Positions 35,441-43,880 of a stretch of 64,000 nt of DNA are shown here, one piece after another. This DNA is from Planctomycetota bacterium (GTDB taxonomy: Bacteria > Planctomycetota > PLA2 > JAEUHO01). How positions within the stretch are numbered: the first letter of the stretch is position 1; each line of letters opens with the position of its first letter. The translations under genes were made by a program, and so were the position numbers. The notes beneath the pieces are model-generated. The model did no database searches and was not told where the DNA came from. It worked only from the letters and a program-made list of their open reading frames with translations. The stretch lies in contig JAJDEN010000036.1 in the NCBI GenBank assembly GCA_029259775.1, forward strand, positions 1 to 64,000, written 5' to 3'.

Positions 35441-37936
35441 ATGCTCTCCCGTTCTGCCCTCTCCCTCTTGGTCCTGACGCTCTTCCCCCTCGTGGCCGCC
35501 TGCGGCGGCGGAGGCGGCGGCGCCCCCATCGCCTCGGCAGCCATCACCGTCGTCGCGCCGGCCAACGCGTTCGCCCGAGAGGAGACGGCCTTCCGCATCT
35601 CCGGCGAGAACCTGCCCTCCCCCGCATCCGCCATTCGCGTGCGACTGGAAGCCGCGACGGGAACTCCGTTCCATGGCGGCACGAGCTCGACGTTCGACTT
35701 CGAGCCAGGCATCGCGGACCTGCACGAGATCGCGGGCATCCTGCCGGCAACCGGCGTGACGGAGCGCGTGCTGGCGCGCGTCCGTGTCATTTCCCCCAGC
35801 GGGATCGTCGACGCAGGTGATACGCGCAGGATCCTGATCAGGCCGCAGCGCCTCGACCGGATCGATGAGCACCTGGTATCGGCCGGCACGCTGACGAACC
35901 TGGTCCTGCACGGCGAGGGCTTTCACCCCGTAGGCCACGTGGCGACCGTCACGTTCTTGCCGGTGTCCGGACCCGGCTTCCGGGGCAACAGCAGCCTGAG
36001 CATGACCGCCTCGATCACGAGCGATCGCACCGTCAGCGTCATCTTCCCGGACGTGCGCGTCCTCGATGAGGTTCGGGCGGCGGCACGGATCACGCTGCCC
36101 TCCGGCCTGCAGCTCGTGACGCCGGAGGACGAACTCCTCACGGTCACGCCCGTGCCCTTCCTGGAAGGCAACGCCTCCGCCAGCGTCTTTGCACTGGAGC
36201 AGCAGACCTTCGTGCTCCAGGGCTTCGGTTTCGATCGGGGCGTGCCGGGCGATGAAGAAGATGAGGAGGATGCCCCCACGCTCCGCCTCACGGCTTCGTC
36301 CGGCACGCCATTCCGCGGCGGCACGGAGCGGAGCATCGACGTCACGCCCGGCATCCGCAGCAACAACGTGCTCGAGGTCGTCATGCCTCCCATGTCGCTG
36401 CGCGAGGCCGTGAGCGTCAGTGCCGTGCTCCAGCATCCGGATGGGACCTCGATCGCGTCGGACGGCGCCGTCATCCAGGTCCAGCCCCAGGCCATCACGG
36501 AGGTATCTCCGGCTACGTGGACGCACCTCTCGGCCGGCAACGTCGTGACGGTGCGAGGCTTCGGCCTACTCCCGGGCTCGGGCGAGGGACGCTTGCGCGT
36601 GAGCGCCACCAAGGGAACGCCGTTCTTCGGTGGTACGACGGCGCAACTGGAGATCCCCGTCAACCTCACGAACACGGGATCGGCCACGGGCCTCCTGCCG
36701 GACCTCCGGATCTTCGAGGACGCGGAGGCAACCGTCGACCTGGTGCTCCCGACCGGCGTCACGCTCGCCGGGGGCGACCTGCGCGTCACGCTGGAGCGCG
36801 CCTACGCGAACTTCGACAGCAAGGAACCGCTCGTCATCGGGACGGAGGCGGCCACGTCCGTTGCGGCGGCCGACTTCGACGGCAACGGGGTACTCGATCT
36901 GGTCTTCTCCCACAGCTCGATCGAGCCGTACGTCTACCTCAACGACGGGACGGCGCGCTTCCCGCTGGAGCTTCGCGAGGAGCTCGGCGGTCCCGCCGGA
37001 GATCAGGTCTTTGCCCTCAACCTCGATTTCCAGGTGGCGCCCGACATCATCATGACCAGCGCCGGTGACGACGATGGCGGCCCGAAGCCGCCGCCGGGCC
37101 CCGTGCCCGAGGAGAAGCCGACAGCGGATGTGAGCGCGGAGGCTGCCGGCCCGCACCGCATCTACCGCAACGACGGGCAGGCCTTCTTCCCGTTCGCGGG
37201 CAGCTTTGGCCCGACGTCCAGCGGATCGACGGCGGAAGCCAAGATGCTCGACCTCGACGCGGATGGGCGGCTCGACATGGTGATCGCCTACACGGGCGAC
37301 ACGCGACGCGGCGTCGAACTGTGGCGCAACACCGGCTTCGGGAGCTTCCAGCTCCTGTCGCGGCTCACGGAGTCCCTCGACGTCCTGCCCGACGATGTCG
37401 TCGGCGTGGCGGGCGGAGACTTCAACGGCGACGGCCGCGTCGACCTCGCGCTTCTCTCCGCGGAGGATGGCATCCAGATCTGGCGCCAGACCTCACGCAA
37501 CGAGTTCGTGCGTACGGCAACGATCGCCGTGAACCAGGGCCGCACGATCGAGGCGGTGGACATCGACGGCGACTTCGACCTCGACCTGCTGGTGGGCACG
37601 AGTGCGAACCTGTTGGTCTACGAGAACCGGACACCGACCACCTTCGCCTTTGCGCTCGGCCAGAGCATCTTGGCCGACCTCGTCAACCAGATCTTGGTAC
37701 GCGACATGGACGGCGACGGCGACCTGGACCTCGTCATCGCACGTGGCGAGGAGGAGGCTGAACGCTCGACCGTCATCTACGACAACCTCGGTCAGCGGCA
37801 GTTCCTGGATACCGGCTTCGCCACACCGGCGTCGGCGACGCGCGGCATCGCGCTCGCGGACATCGATGGGGACGGCCTGGCCGACCTCATCCAAGCCACG
37901 GCCAAGGGCAAGGTGATCTTCTTCCGCGACCGGTAG
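35441..37936 (+). CDS. Surface lipoprotein with IPT/TIG-like modules and FG-GAP/VCBS repeats
   Basis: 831 aa; ATG 35441 follows AAAGGAG. Lipobox VAAC then poly-Gly. Residues 30-450 hold four Ig-like IPT/TIG modules, three carrying the phrase GTPF(H/R/F)GGT at equal places. Residues 465-831 form a beta-propeller with six calcium-loop repeats such as DFDGNGVLDL, DLDADGRLDM, DFNGDGRVDL, DIDGDFDLDL, DMDGDGDLDL and DIDGDGLADL. Typical for cell-surface binding or adhesion proteins of planctomycetes. Ligand unknown. Confidence 0.85.
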   Translation: MLSRSALSLLVLTLFPLVAACGGGGGGAPIASAAITVVAPANAFAREETAFRISGENLPSPASAIRVRLEAATGTPFHGGTSSTFDFEPGIADLHEIAGILPATGVTERVLARVRVISPSGIVDAGDTRRILIRPQRLDRIDEHLVSAGTLTNLVLHGEGFHPVGHVATVTFLPVSGPGFRGNSSLSMTASITSDRTVSVIFPDVRVLDEVRAAARITLPSGLQLVTPEDELLTVTPVPFLEGNASASVFALEQQTFVLQGFGFDRGVPGDEEDEEDAPTLRLTASSGTPFRGGTERSIDVTPGIRSNNVLEVVMPPMSLREAVSVSAVLQHPDGTSIASDGAVIQVQPQAITEVSPATWTHLSAGNVVTVRGFGLLPGSGEGRLRVSATKGTPFFGGTTAQLEIPVNLTNTGSATGLLPDLRIFEDAEATVDLVLPTGVTLAGGDLRVTLERAYANFDSKEPLVIGTEAATSVAAADFDGNGVLDLVFSHSSIEPYVYLNDGTARFPLELREELGGPAGDQVFALNLDFQVAPDIIMTSAGDDDGGPKPPPGPVPEEKPTADVSAEAAGPHRIYRNDGQAFFPFAGSFGPTSSGSTAEAKMLDLDADGRLDMVIAYTGDTRRGVELWRNTGFGSFQLLSRLTESLDVLPDDVVGVAGGDFNGDGRVDLALLSAEDGIQIWRQTSRNEFVRTATIAVNQGRTIEAVDIDGDFDLDLLVGTSANLLVYENRTPTTFAFALGQSILADLVNQILVRDMDGDGDLDLVIARGEEEAERSTVIYDNLGQRQFLDTGFATPASATRGIALADIDGDGLADLIQATAKGKVIFFRDR

Positions 37937-37997
37937 TCGCGGACCGCCCCCCCCGCGTCGCGGCATCCATGGCGGCGCGGGGTGTGGCGGGCTTGGC

Positions 37998-38489
37998 TCA
38001 GGCGGGCGGCAGGTCCACGGCACCCTTGCTCTGCTCCTCCCGCATCGCGCGCACCGAGGTGTCGTACGCCTCGTGCGCGAGCCCCAGGATCTGGGCCGCG
38101 AGGATGGCGGCGTTCTTCGCGCCGGCCTTGCCGATCGCCAGCGTCCCGACCGGCACGCCGCCAGGCATCTGTGCGATGGAGAGCAGGGCGTCCAGGCCCT
38201 CCGTCGCCCAGCCCTTCATGGGCACGCCGAGCACGGGGCGCGCCGTGAGGCTCGCCAAGACGCCCGGCAGATGTGCGGCACCGCCCGCGGCACCGATGAA
38301 GACGAGCACACCGTCCTGCTCCGCCTTCTCGACGTAGGCATGCAGCGCCGCCGGCTGGCGATGCGCGCTGATGGCCTTGCACTCATGCGGCACGCCGAGG
38401 GCCTCGAGCTGCGCACTGCAGTGCTGCATCGTGTCCCAATCGGACGTCGAACCCATGAGGACGGCGACGAGGGGCTGGGCTTCGGACAT
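37998..38489 (-). CDS. purE: N5-carboxyaminoimidazole ribonucleotide mutase (PurE class I)
   Basis: 163 aa. VLMGSTSDWDTMQ and the catalytic AISAHRQP (usually SAHRTP; Thr replaced by Gln), FIGAAGGAAHLPGV and GVPMKG follow PurE. Rearranges N5-CAIR to CAIR in purine synthesis and needs PurK, which is not in the window. Stands alone on the minus strand. Confidence 0.93.
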   Translation of the reverse strand: MSEAQPLVAVLMGSTSDWDTMQHCSAQLEALGVPHECKAISAHRQPAALHAYVEKAEQDGVLVFIGAAGGAAHLPGVLASLTARPVLGVPMKGWATEGLDALLSIAQMPGGVPVGTLAIGKAGAKNAAILAAQILGLAHEAYDTSVRAMREEQSKGAVDLPPA

Positions 38490-38664
38490 GGCGGGGTCTC
38501 CCGGGTGAGGCGTGGGCTGCGTGGACCGAGAGTCTCCCCCAGCGAGCCGACGCGCTCCAAAGGGGAACGGAGTGGGCCCCCGCGAGTCTTGCGTAGACGC
38601 CCCCGAGGGCGTCGGGGGGCATCTCTAGACTCCCGCCTGCCCAGTCGCACCCAGGAGGCGCCCC

Positions 38665-39486
38665 ATGGATATCAACTGGCAGGAACTGCTGAACAAGATC
38701 GTCGAGCAGGTCGTACTCATGGGACCGGGGATCGTCGGCGGCTTGGCCCTCTTCTTCTTCGGACGCATCGCCGCCAGGATCGTGCGCGCCATCCTCCGCA
38801 GCGCGATGCGACGCAGCAAGGTGGATGAGACGCTCACGCTCTTCATCGGCAACATCGCCTACGCCGGGCTCATGGCGTTCGTCGTGATCGCGGCGATGAC
38901 GGCAGCCGGCATCCCCACGGGCTCGCTCGTCGCCATCATCGCAACGGCCGGCCTCGCCATCGGCTTCGCCCTGCAAGGCTCGCTCGGCAACTTCGCCGCG
39001 GGCGTGATGCTCATCATGTTCCGCCCGTTCAAGGTCGGGGATCTCGTCGAAGCCGGCGGGATCACGGGGGTCGTGAAAGACATCCAGATCTTCAACACCA
39101 TGTTCGACACGCCGGACAACAAGCAGGTGATCGTGCCCAACTCGTCAATCACGGGCAACGTCGTCACGAACTACAGCGGCAATGCGACGCGTCGCGTGGA
39201 CCTGGTCGCGGGCATCGGCTATGGCGACGACATCCCGAAGGCGAAGTCGATCCTCGAGGACATCCTCGCGACGCACCCCCTCGTACTCAAGGATCCGGCG
39301 CCGAGTGTCGCGCTCATCGCACTCGCCGACAGCAGCGTGAACTTCAATGTCCGCCCTTGGTGCAAGACCGGCGACTACTGGGCCTGCTACAGCACGATCA
39401 CAGAGAAGATCAAGCTGCGCTTCGACGAGGCCGGCATCAACATTCCGTTCCCGCAGCGCGACGTCCACCTGCACACCGTCGCGTAG
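38665..39486 (+). CDS. mscS: Small-conductance mechanosensitive channel MscS
   Basis: 273 aa with CAGGAGG before the ATG. Three transmembrane helices; the third is the pore lining, rich in Gly/Ala (GLAIGFALQGSLGNFAAGVMLIMFRPF), then VGDLVEAGGITG of the beta domain and VIVPNSSITGNVVTNYS. Opens under membrane tension to release solutes in hypo-osmotic shock. Confidence 0.95.
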   Translation: MDINWQELLNKIVEQVVLMGPGIVGGLALFFFGRIAARIVRAILRSAMRRSKVDETLTLFIGNIAYAGLMAFVVIAAMTAAGIPTGSLVAIIATAGLAIGFALQGSLGNFAAGVMLIMFRPFKVGDLVEAGGITGVVKDIQIFNTMFDTPDNKQVIVPNSSITGNVVTNYSGNATRRVDLVAGIGYGDDIPKAKSILEDILATHPLVLKDPAPSVALIALADSSVNFNVRPWCKTGDYWACYSTITEKIKLRFDEAGINIPFPQRDVHLHTVA

Positions 39487-39519
39487 GCGGCGGGCCAGCT
39501 CTTCAGGGAGGTCGCGGGC

Positions 39520-40095
39520 TCAGCGAAGCCCAGGCTTGCGCTCCGCGGGCGGCTTCGGCGCGGCGCGAAACGTCTCGAAACGCTCGCGGATGGTCGGACG
39601 GGGGTCCGGCACCGCCCACCGGGGCGAGAAACGCCAGAGCCAGCGCGTCGCCGCACGCGCGCGCAGCCAGTGTTCGTGGTCCCACTCGACCTCGGCGAGG
39701 TGGAGCAACTCGTCGATGTCCCCCTCCCGGTCGGCGAACCACGCCAGCCGCGCCAGGTCCTCGTACTCCACGATGTTGGCCGACTCCAGCCGCGCCGCGC
39801 CGTACATGGGCAGGTACCAGCCGCCAATCCGGCACAGGCAGCCGATCGTGCGGCCGATCCGGCGCATCTTGCGCTCGCGCTTCGGATCAGGTTCTGCGCC
39901 GAGCGCCTCGAGCATGCGGAGGACGATCCGGCGGTGGAGGATCTCGTCCTTCAGGATGTCGACGATCAACTGCCGATCGCTGCCGTGACGCAGGGCGGCG
40001 CGATGGCCGAGGTAGGCGTGGACTGCGCCCCACTCCCCGGAATACGCCAACTGAAGTCCCCGGATGAGCCGCGTGCGGGCTGTGGTGGCGTCCAC
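39520..40095 (-). CDS. Ferritin-like di-iron protein, Coq7/demethoxyubiquinone-hydroxylase family
   Basis: 191 aa. Four-helix ferritin-like order of ligands: Glu in SGEWGAVHAY, ExxH in KDEILHR, Glu in ESANIVEYEDLA, ExxH in LAEVEWDHEHW. This is the Coq7 pattern, so a carboxylate-bridged di-iron site is likely. In ubiquinone makers Coq7 hydroxylates demethoxyubiquinone; other quinone genes are not nearby, so substrate is open. Confidence 0.75.
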   Translation of the reverse strand: MDATTARTRLIRGLQLAYSGEWGAVHAYLGHRAALRHGSDRQLIVDILKDEILHRRIVLRMLEALGAEPDPKRERKMRRIGRTIGCLCRIGGWYLPMYGAARLESANIVEYEDLARLAWFADREGDIDELLHLAEVEWDHEHWLRARAATRWLWRFSPRWAVPDPRPTIRERFETFRAAPKPPAERKPGLR

Positions 40096-40144
40096 GTCGG
40101 CATCCTAGCGCCCGACCCGGGCGCAGCCGACCTCCGTCGATGGG

Positions 40145-40333
40145 TCAGCTCGTGGGAAGCCGCCCCGCGCGGTAGGCCTCGAGCAACGCCGAGGGATCCC
40201 GCACGTCTTCCTCGATGCGCACGGTCCCGTCCATCAGGTGCAGGAGAGCCAGCGGGATGCCGACCAACGAGAGGCAGAGAAGGCAGAACCAGAAGACGCT
40301 GCCCAGGAACTCGTAGCGGACGACCTTGGCCAT
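40145..40333 (-). CDS. Small single-pass membrane protein
   Basis: 62 aa; a clear AAGGAGG precedes ATG 40333. One or two hydrophobic segments (8-32), then a short acidic tail ending in a predicted helix (DPSALLEAYRAGRLP). Unknown family. Same strand as the Coq7-like gene 49 bp downstream, possibly cotranscribed. Confidence 0.7.
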   Translation of the reverse strand: MAKVVRYEFLGSVFWFCLLCLSLVGIPLALLHLMDGTVRIEEDVRDPSALLEAYRAGRLPTS

Positions 40334-40401
40334 CGGAGACCTCCTTGCGCCGACTCGTGGCCGGGCCCTTCAGACACGCGTTCGAGCCTACCATCGTCGC
40401 G

Positions 40402-41109
40402 CTACGCCTCGACGCGCTGGAACCTGCCCATCAAGAGTCGATTCTTCGGCGTGATCTCCGCCGGAATGTGCTGCGTCCAGACCTTGTAGCCCGCATCCCG
40501 CAGGCGCACGGCACGCACGACATCGATCGCAAGATCGCCGCCGAGCCATCCACGGAGTCCGCCGTCGTCGAGGCGGCTGTGGTCTGAGCAGCAGGGCAGC
40601 ACGGCGACGTCGGCACCGGCGTCAAGCGCGAGATCCAGCGCACGATCGGTCAAGGAGCCGCAGCCGTGGGCGCAGACGACGATGTCGTTCTCGAGCACGG
40701 GGACGCTGCGAACGTCGCCCTGCTGCAGGCGTACGCGCTCCGCGAGCGAGGGCCACTCCGCCTCCATCGCGTCGCGCAGCAGCGCGGCGGAGGGCGGCAG
40801 GCGTCGGTCCACGGCGATGATCTCGGGCACGGAGGGCATGATCACCGCCAGCGCGTACGCCACGAGCCCGTGGCCGCACGCAAGATCGATGATGCGCGTG
40901 CCGCGCAGGTGCCGGCGAACGCGCTTCACGATCTCCCAGGACTCGTAGAGTTCCTTGCGCGGGATGCGCCCCACACGGCAGACCGTGCGCGCGATCCGGT
41001 CGAAGGCGGACGGGCTCGGATAGTGGCACTGCGCTCCGGGCCGCAGCGACTTCTTCGAGCCGAGGTCGCGAGGCTCCTCGGTGCTGACGGCGTCGGTCCA
41101 GTCGCTCAT
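40402..41109 (-). CDS. SAM-dependent methyltransferase-like protein (Methyltransf_32 type)
   Basis: 235 aa from ATG 41109. SAM-binding motif I as IIDLACGHGLVAYALAV, acidic ligand AVDRRLP, and the VVCAHGCGSLTDRALDLAL and ADVAVLPCCSDHS region typical of the Methyltransf_32 group. Substrate unknown (some relatives are RNA or small-molecule enzymes). Confidence 0.75.
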   Translation of the reverse strand: MSDWTDAVSTEEPRDLGSKKSLRPGAQCHYPSPSAFDRIARTVCRVGRIPRKELYESWEIVKRVRRHLRGTRIIDLACGHGLVAYALAVIMPSVPEIIAVDRRLPPSAALLRDAMEAEWPSLAERVRLQQGDVRSVPVLENDIVVCAHGCGSLTDRALDLALDAGADVAVLPCCSDHSRLDDGGLRGWLGGDLAIDVVRAVRLRDAGYKVWTQHIPAEITPKNRLLMGRFQRVEA

Positions 41110-41270
41110 GCGGGCTCCCCGCGCCCGGGAGGACGCGACGCACATGCTACGCGACGTGATCGCGACGGAGAGCCGATCGCGCCTCCCAGCCAGGCCGCCG
41201 GGGCTGCGCCATCAAGCCCGTGCCGTCCCCGGCGGCCCGTCACGCCGTTCCGGCTACCATCCGCGTCCGC

Positions 41271-41588
41271 ATGCAGCCCGCCCCCACCGCCCTCCCCCGT
41301 GTCAACGCAGCGCCGTGCGCCTACCTTGCGGATGACTTCGTCACGCCAGACGAGGGCAGCGGAACCTGGTTCCCCTCGGCCCCGCCGTCCCGGCTCCTGG
41401 TTCGCGCACGTGCGGGCAGCCTGATCGTCTGGTGCCACCACACGCCGGACGGAGCCAATGATCCCCAAGCCGTCCGCGGGGGGCTCTCCGTGTTGCGCGG
41501 TCAGGAGGCCACCGTGACCAACTTCCGCTACGGGCCGCTCGCGGCAAGCGCGATCGTGCCGCCCGCGACCCGGGAGACGCCCGCATGA
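41271..41588 (+). CDS. Hypothetical protein translationally coupled to ATP-grasp ligase
   Basis: 105 aa. Its stop overlaps the start of the next gene (ATGA at 41585-41588), so the pair is coupled. Beta-rich, with WCHHTPDG and FRYGPL; no signal peptide, no recognised domain. It could be a partner or substrate of the ligase, but nothing in its sequence proves this. Confidence 0.6.
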   Translation: MQPAPTALPRVNAAPCAYLADDFVTPDEGSGTWFPSAPPSRLLVRARAGSLIVWCHHTPDGANDPQAVRGGLSVLRGQEATVTNFRYGPLAASAIVPPATRETPA

Positions 41589-42466
41589 GATTCTGGTGCA
41601 TTAACGTCGACGTCCCTGACGAGATCACGCAGATGCTGCGCGCCGCATGCATCGAGCGCGGCGTGTCCTACAAGGAGATCCACGCTCCCGACTTCGACTT
41701 CGACCCCAAGCACCGTCTTCCGCCTGGCGACATCCTCTACCGCCCTGCCGTGGCTACGTCGGCGATGCGCGTCGAGCAGTTCCTGTTCACGCCGGGCGTC
41801 GCCACGTTCCACACGGAGGATCAGGCGGTCTTCTACGACTTCGTGTCCTCCCCGTTGATGTTCCAGCGCGCCGGATTGCCGATCCCACGGACGGTCTACT
41901 GCGCCTCGGCGGATCGCCAGTTGCTGGACGCCCACGCGGAGCGCTTGGGTGGCTTCCCCCTCGTCGTCAAGCAACTCGGTGGACAGGGCGGCGTCGGGGT
42001 AATGATCGCTGAGTCGCGCCGCGGACTCTACGCGCTCATGGATCACTTGATCGACGGCGGCTCGAACCCGCTGCTGTGCGCGTACATCCCGGACGCGATG
42101 CACTGGCGCGTGGTCGTCGTCGGTGAACGCGCGGTGGCGGCCTATCGCAATCCGATCGACGAGAACGACTTCAGGACCTACTCAAGTACCGATCCGGATG
42201 ACTACACGTCAGACGTGCCGACGGAGATGGCACGCATCGCCATGGAAGCTGTACGCACGATGCAGAGTGAGTTTGGGGGCGTCGACCTGCTCGAGCACGA
42301 GAGCGGACGCCTGTACCTGCTCGAGGCCAACGTGCCCTGCTACTTCCCCCAAGCCCAGGAGACGGCGGGCATAGACGTGGCCGGCCCGATGCTGGACCAC
42401 CTGATCGCCAAGGCTCGTGGACTGGCGCCGGGCGCGAGACCGGAGGACGTGAGCGTCATCGATTGA
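41585..42466 (+). CDS. RimK-like ATP-grasp ligase
   Basis: 293 aa. ATP-grasp features: central FPLVVKQLGGQGGVGVMIAES (Lys and Gly-rich loop), metal-site region FGGVDLLEHESGRLYLLEANVPCYFPQAQ with the E-x-N pair, and the closing GIDVAGPMLDHLIAKA. RimK, LysX and the graspetide macrocyclases share this fold: they link an amine or alcohol to a carboxylate through an acyl phosphate. Coupled to the 105-aa gene upstream and convergent (25 bp) with the PqqD-repeat gene. Peptide modification is a reasonable guess, not shown. Confidence 0.8.
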   Translation: MRFWCINVDVPDEITQMLRAACIERGVSYKEIHAPDFDFDPKHRLPPGDILYRPAVATSAMRVEQFLFTPGVATFHTEDQAVFYDFVSSPLMFQRAGLPIPRTVYCASADRQLLDAHAERLGGFPLVVKQLGGQGGVGVMIAESRRGLYALMDHLIDGGSNPLLCAYIPDAMHWRVVVVGERAVAAYRNPIDENDFRTYSSTDPDDYTSDVPTEMARIAMEAVRTMQSEFGGVDLLEHESGRLYLLEANVPCYFPQAQETAGIDVAGPMLDHLIAKARGLAPGARPEDVSVID

Positions 42467-42491
42467 CCCGCCCACGCTCACGAGGAGAGGG

Positions 42492-43244
42492 CTATCCGCC
42501 GAGCGGCCCCGCGGCGCGCTTGGCCTTCTCTTCGGCGGCCTTCTGCTTCAGCTTGACCCTCTGCTCGGCGGCCTTCTGCTTCTGCGCGAGCTTCTTCTTC
42601 TTCTGCTCGGCGGCTTTCTGCTTCTGCGCGAGCTTCTTCTTCTGCTCAGCGGCCTTCTGCTTCTGCGCCAGCTTCTTCTTCTGCTCGGCGGCCTGCTTTG
42701 CCTTCTGCTCGGTGGCCTTCTGTTTCCGCTTGGCCTTCTGCTCCGCAGCCTTCTTCGCCTGCTCCTCGCCAGCCTTGCCGCCCTTGCCCGACTTGCCCGA
42801 CTTGCCCGAGCTGCCACTCTTCCCCGACTTGCCGCTCTTGCCCGACTTGCCTGAGCTGCCGCTCTTACCCGACTTGGCCAGCGCCGTGAGGTCGCTGCCT
42901 GCGACGACGATGGCCGCGGCGCTCGCGGCGGCAACGTAGCGGAAGAGCGAGCGGCGCGAGATTGTCTCACCGGAGGGCGGCGAAGCACGCTCGGCCAGCA
43001 GCCCCGCGTCGGTCAGTACGTCGAGGATCTCCCAGACGCCCTGCTCCGTGGCGCGGGCGTCGGGGCCGGCTCGCAGCAGTGCCGTGATCTCGCTCACCGT
43101 CCGGGAGCCGTCGGCATGACGGAACACGAAGGCGGCGACGGGCTCGAGGTCGAGCGCGCGTCCGCTCTGCGACTCGGTGACGCGCAGCATGGCACCGAGG
43201 TCCTCGCAGTGGAGACCGTCTGTCATCTTCGGGTTGTGTCGCAT
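42492..43244 (-). CDS. PqqD-domain protein with Tat-like signal and Ser-Gly-Lys / Lys-Ala-Glu-Gln repeats
   Basis: 250 aa from ATG 43244 (GAGGAGG upstream). Residues 10-86: PqqD/RRE-like fold (MLRVTESQSGRALDLEPVAAF, DGSRTVSEI, VWEILDVLTDAGLL). Residues 97-122: SRRSLFRYVAAASAAAIVVAG, a twin-arginine-like hydrophobic segment placed in the middle. Residues 124-157: repeated SGK/SSGK units. Residues 158-245: near-periodic AAEQKKKLAQKQK units. Low complexity and strongly basic. PqqD-like domains bind leader peptides of RiPPs; fused to a repeat tail this could be a self-carrying substrate exported after modification. Other possibility: a cell-envelope-binding basic protein with an unrelated RRE. 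Confidence 0.7.
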   Translation of the reverse strand: MRHNPKMTDGLHCEDLGAMLRVTESQSGRALDLEPVAAFVFRHADGSRTVSEITALLRAGPDARATEQGVWEILDVLTDAGLLAERASPPSGETISRRSLFRYVAAASAAAIVVAGSDLTALAKSGKSGSSGKSGKSGKSGKSGSSGKSGKSGKGGKAGEEQAKKAAEQKAKRKQKATEQKAKQAAEQKKKLAQKQKAAEQKKKLAQKQKAAEQKKKKLAQKQKAAEQRVKLKQKAAEEKAKRAAGPLGG

Positions 43245-43342
43245 CACGCCTCCTCGCGGCTGTGTCACAGGGCGTACGGATCGTAGGACAGAGCCGCGCG
43301 GGGCGCAACGGCGAGGCTCTGGATCCGTGGACGAAGCGGGCC

Positions 43343-43705
43343 TCAGCGCGTTCGTGTGCGAACGATGCCGATCCAATCCGCGACGGTCTTGAGCTGCGCG
43401 GCCTCCGCGGCGGGAAGCCGGATCTCGAACTCGGCCTCGAGCGCCGCAGTGATCTCGACGATGTCGAGCTCGTCCGCCTTCATGTCGCGCAGGAGATCCG
43501 TCGTGGGCGTGAGGCGAGCCGCGTCGCACTCGAGTTGCTTGCACAGGACGCCGACGACGCGACGAGTCAGTTCGTCTTGCGGGACGGGAGCGGCAGAGGG
43601 CGCGGGTCGCGCCGCCGGATCCGGCTGAACGCTCCACCAACCCGCCCAGCCTGCGGCTGTCAGGACGAGTACGGTTCCCAGGACGAGGACCCAGCGATTG
43701 GCCAT
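43343..43705 (-). CDS. Membrane-anchored acyl-carrier-protein-like domain lacking the phosphopantetheine Ser
   Basis: 120 aa from ATG 43705. N-terminal transmembrane anchor (5-24), Pro/Ala linker (28-42), then a four-helix ACP domain (43-118): ELTRRVVGVLCKQLE, TTDLLRDMKADELDIVEITAALEAEFEIRLP, LKTVADWIGIV. In ACPs the DSL serine carries 4'-phosphopantetheine; here the motif is ADELD (Glu79). The domain should thus not carry an acyl chain and, by the helix orientation, may face the periplasm. Same strand as the PqqD gene downstream. Function unknown. Confidence 0.72.
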   Translation of the reverse strand: MANRWVLVLGTVLVLTAAGWAGWWSVQPDPAARPAPSAAPVPQDELTRRVVGVLCKQLECDAARLTPTTDLLRDMKADELDIVEITAALEAEFEIRLPAAEAAQLKTVADWIGIVRTRTR

Positions 43706-43880
43706 GCACCCACAGTACGGGACAAGGCGCGGTGGCTCCGAGGAGTACACGAACCGACGCGGGACACCGTGCCCGCTCCTGGCTTCGCGCGCGGCTCGCT
43801 GGGCTCTCCGACCAGGGCCTGCGCCCCGGCCCGCCCCCCACCCGCGGCGAGGAGCCGAGGGGCCGTGCTACCGTTTCACG

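Noticed and set aside
42492-43244. PQQ biosynthesis cluster
   Set aside because: Only a PqqD-like domain is present; no PqqA, B, C or E genes in the window.
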